Assembly: GCA_913057765.1 (NCBI GenBank)
Contig: CAJXPH010000198.1
Location: 1-5,307, forward strand
DNA: 5,307 nucleotides
Reading direction: 5' to 3'
From: an uncultured Campylobacteraceae bacterium
Lineage (GTDB): Bacteria; Campylobacterota; Campylobacteria; Campylobacterales; Arcobacteraceae
Shown here: piece after piece, positions 1 to 5,307 of the stretch
How the letters are laid out: each line of letters starts with the position of its first letter
Numbering within the stretch: position 1 is the stretch's first letter
Program-made: the position numbers and the translations under genes
Notes under the pieces: generated by a model
Seen by the model: only the letters and a program-made list of their open reading frames with translations
What the model was told of the DNA's origin: nothing
Database searches by the model: none

Positions 1-46
1 AGATCCTCTCTGGTCTCGTGGGCTCGGAGATGTGTATAAGAGACAG
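1..46 (+). other. Nextera (Tn5) i7-side sequencing adapter, not genomic
   Basis: Bases 13-46 match the Nextera transposase read-2 adapter, ending in the 19-base Tn5 mosaic end at 28-46. Bases 5-12 (CCTCTCTG) match the i7 index known as N708 in primer orientation, and 1-4 (AGAT) match the end of the P7 primer. This is library sequence left in the record. Reading through it gives the artefactual peptide start MYKRQ (GTG at 32), so nothing before base 47 should be annotated as biology. Confidence 0.98.
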
Positions 47-1105
47 ATATTTAATTTTTCAAAAGTATTGAAAGATTTAACTATTGATAAAGAATTAGAT
101 ACAAAAGCTTATTTAGGGTCAAAAGCTTATAGATTTTTTGGCTCAGAGTTTGTATTAATTGCAAAAGGCAGTAATGAAGAAAATGCTAAAGATATTTGTT
201 CAAGACTTAAATTAAAATTCGAAGAATTAGGACTTAAATATAATCTTAAAGAAGTAGCCCATATTGGGGCAACTCCTTTTAATCAGTTAGGAAGTATCCC
301 CGAAATGTTGCAAGCAGCAAATGAGGCATATGAAAAAGCAAAACTAATTGGTCCAAATGAATATTTCATTAGAACTACAAATGATTTATCAAGAGATATG
401 GATGTATGGAGAGATTTAGTATTTGAAATCATTGATCAATCTAACTTTGAAGTAGGATATATTAATGATGCTTATAGTTTAGACAGGGATGAGAAACAAG
501 AACTTGTCATGCAAGAAGCATTTACAATGGCAAAAGATAAAGAAAACAATAGTATTCCAATAGGAACATTTGTATCTATTGCAGAAAAATATGAAAAAGT
601 AATAGAATTTGATAAAGCTGTAATTTCAAAAGTTATTAGCCATATAACTATTAACAGTGTCAAACACGATATTTGTATCAACTTATCACTTGATTCAATT
701 TCAAATAATGAATTTATTATTTGGTTACAAAAAGAAATTTCTAAAAATAAAAATATTACTCCACAATTAGTATTCTCAATTACAGCTTATTCTGTAGCAA
801 AAGATATAACTGCGTTTAAAAACTTCTGCGACTATATTCATAGTTGTGGTTCAAAAACAATTATAAAAAGATTTGAGACGAAATTCATACCGACTGAAAA
901 CCTGAGAGATTTTAACCTTGATTATATAAGACTTGCAAGAGATTATACTTGTAGTGTATGTCAAGATAAAGCGAAAAAAGAGTTTATAGAATCAATTAAT
1001 GATTTAGCTAATCTTCTTAATATCAAAGTAATTGCTGAAAATGTAAAAGATAATGAAGATTATGAAGTTGTTAAAAAGTTTAAATTATATGGAGCAAGTA
1101 GATAA
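47..1105 (+). CDS. LapD-like degenerate GGDEF-EAL signalling protein, C-terminal part (5' truncated)
   Basis: This is the last 352 residues of a GGDEF-EAL protein; the start is lost at the adapter junction. The fragment begins inside the GGDEF domain. The signature loop reads RFFGSEF (GSEF at fragment residues 32-35) instead of GG[DE]EF, and the end of the domain (residues about 71-107, HIGATPF then AANEAYEKAKLIGPNEY) is well conserved. After a linker, an EAL-type domain covers about residues 150-352: the EAL motif is replaced by QEAFTMA, the FVSIAEK helix and the NLS motif remain, the Glu residues of the ITE segment are gone (SITAYS), the DDFG segment reads KRFE, the catalytic Lys strand reads YIRLA, and AEGVE reads AENVK. 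The protein is therefore unlikely to be a cyclase or phosphodiesterase. LapD-type inner-membrane receptors have this double degenerate architecture, with an N-terminal periplasmic LapD/MoxY domain and a HAMP domain; those would lie in the missing part. The natural C-terminus is present (YGASR, then TAA). An RND permease follows 81 bp downstream on the same strand. The GGDEF-EAL assignment is firm; LapD function is inferred. Confidence 0.85.
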   Translation: MFNFSKVLKDLTIDKELDTKAYLGSKAYRFFGSEFVLIAKGSNEENAKDICSRLKLKFEELGLKYNLKEVAHIGATPFNQLGSIPEMLQAANEAYEKAKLIGPNEYFIRTTNDLSRDMDVWRDLVFEIIDQSNFEVGYINDAYSLDRDEKQELVMQEAFTMAKDKENNSIPIGTFVSIAEKYEKVIEFDKAVISKVISHITINSVKHDICINLSLDSISNNEFIIWLQKEISKNKNITPQLVFSITAYSVAKDITAFKNFCDYIHSCGSKTIIKRFETKFIPTENLRDFNLDYIRLARDYTCSVCQDKAKKEFIESINDLANLLNIKVIAENVKDNEDYEVVKKFKLYGASR

Positions 1106-1133
1106 TCTACTGCTTCATTGCCTAGCATATTAA

Positions 1134-1187
1134 TACAAGGTTAATAATCCTATATTATAATTCTTTTTTTACTTACAAGGATAAGAA
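1134..1187 (+). repeat. Imperfect direct repeat TACAAGGNTAANAA, two copies 40 bp apart
   Basis: The copies are at 1134-1147 and 1174-1187. They share TACAAGG, then TAA, then AA, with two differences in 14 positions. The downstream copy contains the ribosome binding site (AAGG) of the permease gene and runs into its ATG. The upstream copy lies just ahead of the probable -10 box. This could be a chance duplicate of a Shine-Dalgarno region or a paired regulator site; two short copies cannot separate these. Confidence 0.3.
1156..1161 (+). promoter_or_regulatory. Probable sigma-70 -10 box for the RND permease gene
   Basis: A perfect TATAAT lies 25 bp before the ATG of the permease gene, inside an A/T-rich stretch and followed by a T run (1162-1170). 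There is no convincing -35 hexamer at the usual distance. That pattern is typical of sigma-70 promoters in Campylobacterota, which rely on an extended -10 and upstream T-rich periodicity. A start near 1168 would give a leader of about 20 nt containing the AAGG ribosome binding site. In such AT-rich DNA a chance TATAAT is possible, and the permease may also be read through from the upstream gene, since no clear terminator lies between them. Confidence 0.5.
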
Positions 1188-4100
1188 TGTTTGAAAAATT
1201 TTTAAGGTTTTTTGTAAACAACTCAAGAATGAACTATACACTATTTGTATTAGTTTTTGCCATTGGAATTTGGTCTTATAATAATACTGCAAAAGAGATA
1301 TTCCCTAGTTTTGAACTTGATATGATTTCTATTAAAGGTTCATATAGTGGTGCGAGTGTTGATATACTTGATAAGATGGCTGTTAATGAAATAGAAGACA
1401 ATATTAAAAATATTGATAGTGTAGATACAATTTCTACAATTATAAGCCCAGGTAGATTTACTATTGTTTTAGAATTAAAAAAAGGTAAAAATAAATACAA
1501 CGAAGCAAATAAAGTAAAAGATGCTATTACACTTGTAAAATCAAACCTACCCTCTGACATGGATGAACCAAGTGTTAGTGCCTTAGAGCGGTCAAGATCA
1601 CTAATTGATGTATCATTAACATCAGAAAAATATACAACTGATGAACTTAAACCATTTGCCGATAAATTAAAAAGTAAACTTTTATCAATTAGTGGAATAA
1701 ATGATATTACAATATTTGGAGATTCGGATAGATACTTTGAGATATTATTAAATGATAGAAAAATTGAAGCTCTAGATTTGAATAAAAATGATATTTTTAA
1801 TGCAATTTCAACTATGTCATATATTTTCCCAGTTGGAAAAATAGAAGGTAATAGTAAACACTATTATATATCAACATACAATGGAGCAAAAACATCTCAG
1901 GCATTTGCTAATACTCTTATAAAATTAGGAAATCAAAAAGTATATTTAAAAGATATTGCTTATGTTTCAAAAAAATATGAAGATTCATCTACCCTTTATT
2001 CATTTAACGGCAAAAATGCATTATCTCTTGCAATAGAACAAAGTGATACAGCTGATGCAATAAAAGTTGCACAAGAAATAAATAAAATTCTGCCAGAGAT
2101 TAATAAAACAAATAAAGATATAACGATTACAGTTGCAGATGATAATAGTGAAAGAATCTTAGATAGATTAAATATCGTAGTATCAAATATCTTACTTGGA
2201 ATAATTCTAATTACTATATTAGTAATGATTTTAATAAACTTTAGAATGTCAATTATCATAGCAATTGGTATTCCTACTTCTTTTGTAATTGCAGCAATAT
2301 ATATGTATTTATCTGGCTATACAATAAACATGATATCACTTGTGGGAGTATTAATTGCAATTGGTATTGTTGTTGATGATGCAATTGTTGTAAGTGAAAA
2401 TATTCAGCAATATATTGAAGAAGGATACGAACCTAAAGAAGCTGCAGTTATGGGTGCAAAAGAAATGGTTAAACCTGTTACAGTAGCATCAATTACAACC
2501 CTGTTTTCTTTCCTTCCTGTATTAATGATTACGGGAACAATGGGTGAGGTTATGAAACTGATACCTATTGCGTTAAGTGCTTTAGTAGTTGCATCTTTAA
2601 TTGAATCATTTGTATTTTTACCAATACATGCAGCCCATACTTTAAAGAATAATGCAAAAGTAACTTCATGGGAAAAAGCAAATAAAATTTACAGTTCAAT
2701 AATTCATTTCTTTATGAATTGGAAAAAGACATTTTTAATTATATTTGTAATCCTTGTACCATTTGCAACATATACAGCTATTAAAACATCCAAGTTTCAA
2801 TTATTTCCAAAGTTTGATGCAACAGATGTAAAAATTTCAATGAAAGCAGATAAAAATACAAAACTTGAGGATGCCTTTAAAATTGTTCAATCAATTGAAG
2901 CTGATATGATAAAAAATAAGGAGAAGTTCTTTATAAGAAGTATAGATTCTGTTGCAGGATATAGAAGAGATACTGGTAGCAATACTGAACGGTTCCCATA
3001 TGTTATGTATATGACCGTTGAACTTCAAAAGCTAAAAGCTGCAAATTTCTTAGACAAATATGTAACCCCTTATCTTAGTTTTTATTATGATAATGAAGGT
3101 AGAACTAGAACTGAGAAATCAAGAGTAATTGCAAAAAGATTAAAAAAATTTATTGAAGAAAAAAAATATAAAGAAAAATTTAATTTAGATGAAATAGAGG
3201 TATTAGAGAAGAAAGTTGGTCCAGTCAAAGCAGATGTAAAAATTGGTCTTGTTTCAAATGACAATGAAAAAGTTATTACAGCAATACAATCTCTTCAAAA
3301 AGAATTAAATGTAATAAAAGGAATCAAATCTGCATCTAATTCATTAAAATTTGGAATTGATGAAATAAAATTAAAAGTAAATTCATATGGAGAGCAATTA
3401 GGAATTGATGAAGCTTTCATAGGCTCATATCTTTCAAATATGTATCTTTCTAAAAAGAAGGGTGTCACTTTTGATGCAACGGATATGTTAGATATAAAAA
3501 TAGAAAGTGTAAATAAAGATGATTTTGAAAACTTTAAAAACCTAGAGATTCCACTAATAGATGGAACATTTGTCGCACTAAATCAAATAGTTGAATTCAA
3601 GACTATTAAAGGGTTTGAACAACTTTTAAAAGATAATGCTGAGAAGAATTTTTATGTTTTTGCAAATGTTGACCCAGATATTATTACAGCAAGTGAAGTA
3701 ATAGAAAAACTGAATCCTTCTTTAGAAAAAATAAAAGAAAGTGGAATAAAACTTATATTTAAAGGTGAAGCAGAAAAAAATAAGTCTCTTAAAAATGACA
3801 TGCTTTTAGCTTCGGCTCTGGCAATTATTCTTATTATGTTAGCTATGTTATATCTATTTAACTCTTTTAGAGAAACTTTTATTTTAATGAGTGTTATTCC
3901 CTTTTCAATACTTGGTGTTTTAATTGGTCATAAAGTAATGGGATTAAATTTATCGATGCCATCAATGATTGGGGCATTAGGACTTGCAGGAGTTGTAATA
4001 AATGATGGAATAATTATGATGACCTATCTTAAAAAAGCAAAATCATTGAATGATGTTTTTAATCAAGCTACTAAAAGATTCAGACCAATTATATTGACAA

Positions 4101-4276
4101 CTATAACAACACTAATTGGTATGAGTTCATTAATTTTCTTTCCGACAGGCCAAGCCGTAATTTTTCAACCAATTGCAATTGGATTAGGATTTGGATTATT
4201 ATGGGGAACAGTTCTTAATCTGATTTATTTACCCGTACTATATTCAATTTCTCACAAATTAAAAGGAAATTCTTAA
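1187..4276 (+). CDS. RND-family efflux permease (AcrB-like, HAE1-type), complete
   Basis: This 1029-residue protein has the usual RND permease length and layout. TM1 is at about 16-32. A periplasmic pore/docking half follows (about 33-325; EIFPSF and YSGAS match the family's conserved N-terminal segment). TM2-TM6 cover about 330-482 and TM7 about 514-531. The second periplasmic half spans about 535-868, beginning FQLFPKFD and ending with the conserved KGEAEKN before TM8. TM8-TM12 cover about 871-1018. In TM4 the proton-relay acidic pair is intact (D397 and D398 in GIVVDDAIVV). In TM10 the position of the AcrB relay Lys940 appears to hold Asn939 (GVVINDGIIMM), as in many non-AcrB members. It should work in the inner membrane as a trimeric proton-driven exporter with a periplasmic adaptor and an outer-membrane channel; neither partner is in this window. 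The ATG at 1187 is supported by AAGG at 1177-1180 and by a typical MFEKFLRFFVNNSRMN start. The substrate cannot be told from sequence. Confidence 0.95.
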   Translation: MFEKFLRFFVNNSRMNYTLFVLVFAIGIWSYNNTAKEIFPSFELDMISIKGSYSGASVDILDKMAVNEIEDNIKNIDSVDTISTIISPGRFTIVLELKKGKNKYNEANKVKDAITLVKSNLPSDMDEPSVSALERSRSLIDVSLTSEKYTTDELKPFADKLKSKLLSISGINDITIFGDSDRYFEILLNDRKIEALDLNKNDIFNAISTMSYIFPVGKIEGNSKHYYISTYNGAKTSQAFANTLIKLGNQKVYLKDIAYVSKKYEDSSTLYSFNGKNALSLAIEQSDTADAIKVAQEINKILPEINKTNKDITITVADDNSERILDRLNIVVSNILLGIILITILVMILINFRMSIIIAIGIPTSFVIAAIYMYLSGYTINMISLVGVLIAIGIVVDDAIVVSENIQQYIEEGYEPKEAAVMGAKEMVKPVTVASITTLFSFLPVLMITGTMGEVMKLIPIALSALVVASLIESFVFLPIHAAHTLKNNAKVTSWEKANKIYSSIIHFFMNWKKTFLIIFVILVPFATYTAIKTSKFQLFPKFDATDVKISMKADKNTKLEDAFKIVQSIEADMIKNKEKFFIRSIDSVAGYRRDTGSNTERFPYVMYMTVELQKLKAANFLDKYVTPYLSFYYDNEGRTRTEKSRVIAKRLKKFIEEKKYKEKFNLDEIEVLEKKVGPVKADVKIGLVSNDNEKVITAIQSLQKELNVIKGIKSASNSLKFGIDEIKLKVNSYGEQLGIDEAFIGSYLSNMYLSKKKGVTFDATDMLDIKIESVNKDDFENFKNLEIPLIDGTFVALNQIVEFKTIKGFEQLLKDNAEKNFYVFANVDPDIITASEVIEKLNPSLEKIKESGIKLIFKGEAEKNKSLKNDMLLASALAIILIMLAMLYLFNSFRETFILMSVIPFSILGVLIGHKVMGLNLSMPSMIGALGLAGVVINDGIIMMTYLKKAKSLNDVFNQATKRFRPIILTTITTLIGMSSLIFFPTGQAVIFQPIAIGLGFGLLWGTVLNLIYLPVLYSISHKLKGNS

Positions 4277-5031
4277 AGAAATAGAAACATTGCTTTAATA
4301 GTTAACTCTTTAGGCTCTTCTCCAAGTGCAGTCAAAGAGTTTTCTACATTAGTAATCATTTGAGTTAATAAAACTTCAAAAGAAAAATTTGAGGGTCCAA
4401 GAATACTCTCTTTATTTTCTTTAATAAATTTTAATTCCGATATTTTTTTATACGGTATTATTTCATTATCTTCAATTTTTTTTGATAATTCAATTTGCCA
4501 ATTATTTTGCCAAGTTAAAAAAAGATAATTTCCATAAGCATCTTTATCAACTTTTATTTTCCATTTTAATATTTGTAAATTCTTATGTAGTTTATCTAAC
4601 CTATCTTTATCATATGCAAAAGCCATAATTTTATGCCCATCACTAATATTATATGAATCATGCATTAAATAATAAAGTCCTAAAACTAAATAGTCATTTC
4701 TAGAATGTATATTATCTTTACTAAATGCAATTTGTAGATAATCTTTATAATTAGAGAGAGTACTTTTTTTAAATTTCAATAAAAAATCATTTTCTAATTC
4801 GTTAATTAATCTATATATTCTAGGAGATAAATCTTTACTATAACTATTTGGATTTCGTTTATCAAGTTTTTCTTTGAAAGTTATTAAATATTTTTGTATC
4901 TTTTTATAATCATTTTTTATTATGGTTGCCGAGTTAGATTGAAAAGCATCTTTTACATCTTCTTGTTTTGGAATACATCCACTAAAAAATAACACTAAGA
5001 TAGAGAAGAACAAGATTTTTATACCATTCAT
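4273..5031 (-). CDS. Predicted lipoprotein of unknown function
   Basis: This complete 252-residue protein has a signal peptide with a hydrophobic core (IKILFFSILVLFF, residues 4-16) and a lipobox FSGC, giving a predicted lipidated Cys19. The residue after Cys is Ile, not Asp, which by the general Lol rule favours the outer membrane. The mature part is Lys- and Asn-rich and mainly helical in appearance. Its most distinctive segment is about residues 113-182, including LVLGLYYLMHDSY, DGHKIMAFAYD, LQILKWKIK and LTWQNNWQIEL, which looks like a conserved folded domain. I do not recognise a characterised family. An AGAAAGG at 5043-5049 could be the ribosome binding site, about 11 nt before the ATG, slightly long. 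The gene lies 40 bp after valS on the same strand but beyond its terminator, so it probably has its own weak promoter; TTTAAT read on the minus strand at 5066-5061 is a possible -10. Its stop overlaps that of the convergent permease gene. Confidence 0.85.
   Translation of the reverse strand: MNGIKILFFSILVLFFSGCIPKQEDVKDAFQSNSATIIKNDYKKIQKYLITFKEKLDKRNPNSYSKDLSPRIYRLINELENDFLLKFKKSTLSNYKDYLQIAFSKDNIHSRNDYLVLGLYYLMHDSYNISDGHKIMAFAYDKDRLDKLHKNLQILKWKIKVDKDAYGNYLFLTWQNNWQIELSKKIEDNEIIPYKKISELKFIKENKESILGPSNFSFEVLLTQMITNVENSLTALGEEPKELTIKAMFLFL
4304..4341 (+). terminator. Weak candidate terminator hairpin for the permease transcript
   Basis: AACTCTTT (4304-4311) and AAAGAGTT (4334-4341) form a perfect 8-bp inverted repeat with a 22-nt loop, 28 bp after the permease stop and followed by TTC. 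It lies inside the coding end of the convergent lipoprotein gene. The loop is long and the U tract short, so it is a poor intrinsic terminator and may be chance. No better hairpin is visible between the two converging genes. Confidence 0.2.
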
Positions 5032-5053
5032 TTTATAGTTTGCCTTTCTAATG

Positions 5054-5091
5054 AAAAATAATTAAAAGCTATTAAGAAATAGCTTTTAATT
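5054..5091 (-). terminator. Intrinsic terminator of valS, overlapping its stop codon
   Basis: A perfect 14-bp inverted repeat (AATTAAAAGCTATT at 5060-5073, its complement at 5078-5091) encloses a 4-nt loop. On the minus strand it is followed by ATTTTT (5059-5054). The hairpin begins within the last sense codons of valS, the stop codon TAA sits at the loop and 3' arm, and a second in-frame stop TAG follows directly. The stem is AT-rich apart from a central AGCT, so strength rests on its perfect length and U-rich tail. The complementary A-run (5054-5058) on the plus strand does not give a U tail in that direction, so it looks one-directional. It separates valS from the lipoprotein gene. Confidence 0.8.
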
Positions 5092-5272
5092 CATTATCAA
5101 TTTTTTCTAATTTTACTCTTGCATCTTCAAGAGCTTTTTTATTTTCTGAAACAACTGATTCAGGAGCATTTGCTACGAATCTTTCATTTGATAACATTCC
5201 ATTTAATTTATCAAACTCTTTTTGAGTTTTCTCTTTTTGTTTAGTTAATTTATCAATAATAGGACTCATATC
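5072..5272 (-). CDS. valS: Valyl-tRNA synthetase, C-terminal coiled-coil arm only (5' truncated)
   Basis: These are the last 66 residues of ValS, which charges tRNA-Val with valine in the cytoplasm and is normally close to 870-950 residues long. What remains is the C-terminal tRNA-binding arm, a two-helix coiled coil: a first charged helix (IIDKLTKQKEKTQKEFDKLN), the typical family turn containing NERFVANAPESVV, then a second helix (ENKKALEDARVKLEKIDNEL) to the natural end KAIS and TAA. The NE-FV-xAP-xxVV signature is diagnostic of this domain. All catalytic parts (HIGH and KMSKS motifs, editing domain, anticodon-binding domain) lie beyond the cut end. The apparent start MYKRQ is read from adapter bases 5273-5287 and is not real; genuine sequence begins with the Asp codon at 5272-5270. 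The gene ends in a tandem stop TAA TAG inside a terminator hairpin. Confidence 0.93.
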   Translation of the reverse strand, partial: DMSPIIDKLTKQKEKTQKEFDKLNGMLSNERFVANAPESVVSENKKALEDARVKLEKIDNELKAIS

Positions 5273-5307
5273 CTGTCTCTTATACACATCTGACGCTGCC
5301 GACGAAG
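5273..5307 (-). other. Nextera (Tn5) i5-side sequencing adapter, not genomic
   Basis: Bases 5273-5291 are the reverse complement of the Tn5 mosaic end and 5292-5305 complete the Nextera read-1 adapter. The last two bases (AG) would be the start of the i5 index. This is library sequence. Read on the minus strand it adds a false MYKRQ start to the truncated valS. Confidence 0.98.

Noticed and set aside
28..46. Tn5 transposon end (19-bp mosaic end), with an inverted copy at 5273-5291, resembling a mobile element with terminal inverted repeats
   Set aside because: The ends are joined to Illumina Nextera adapter and index sequence, and there is no transposase between them. They are library artefacts.
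140..151. Active diguanylate cyclase signature
   Set aside because: The loop reads GSEF preceded by RFF, lacking the second Gly and the Asp/Glu needed for a standard active site; it is better described as degenerate.
472..681. Open frame of 69 codons on the minus strand inside the GGDEF-EAL gene
   Set aside because: It lies wholly opposite a well-supported coding region, has no recognisable motif, and its hydrophobic look is what the complement of charged codons gives.
1106..1186. Small RNA, tRNA or terminator in the gap between the LapD-like gene and the permease gene
   Set aside because: Only a weak imperfect palindrome (AGG and CCT arms around 1138-1151) is visible; no stable hairpin with a U tail and no tRNA-like fold can be supported.
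1276..1560. Open frame of 94 codons on the minus strand inside the permease gene
   Set aside because: It is a shadow of the RND coding sequence with no motif or ribosome binding signal.
1996..2259. Open frame of 87 codons on the minus strand inside the permease gene, Ile-rich
   Set aside because: It is the complement of the permease coding sequence; the Ile/Leu richness reflects AT-rich composition.

Overview
The window is a library fragment from a very AT-rich bacterium. About 5.2 kb of genomic DNA (47-5272) lies between two Illumina Nextera adapters (1-46 and 5273-5307), so the genes at both ends are cut by the library and not by biology. The low G+C, the A/T-ending codons, the promoter with a good TATAAT but no clear -35, and the protein types all suggest Campylobacterota, most likely an Arcobacter relative. 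This assignment is inferred from sequence character alone, without a database search.

Layout, left to right: (1) the C-terminal part of a degenerate GGDEF-EAL protein resembling the c-di-GMP receptor LapD (+, 47-1105, 5' end missing); (2) an 81-bp gap with a promoter-like -10 box and a ribosome binding site; (3) a complete RND-family efflux permease of 1029 residues (+, 1187-4276); (4) a complete 252-residue predicted lipoprotein of unknown function (-, 4273-5031), convergent with the permease and sharing a TTAA in which both stop codons lie; (5) a strong hairpin terminator (5054-5091) that includes the end of (6), the last 66 residues of valyl-tRNA synthetase (-, 5072-5272, N-terminal part missing).

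The permease would be the inner-membrane pump of a tripartite exporter. Its adaptor and outer-membrane channel are not in the window and could lie upstream of the cut LapD-like gene. The LapD-like protein probably senses c-di-GMP or acts as a signalling scaffold rather than making or degrading the nucleotide. Its position just ahead of the pump is suggestive, but a separate promoter may drive the pump. The lipoprotein follows valS on the minus strand after the terminator.

I see no CRISPR array, tRNA, rRNA, natural mobile element or obvious new defence system. The points most worth a second look are the extent of active-site loss and the cysteine pattern in the LapD-like protein, the stop-codon-overlapping terminator of valS, the overlapping convergent stops, the uncharacterised lipoprotein, and the adapter-derived N-termini (MYKRQ) that would mislead automatic annotation.
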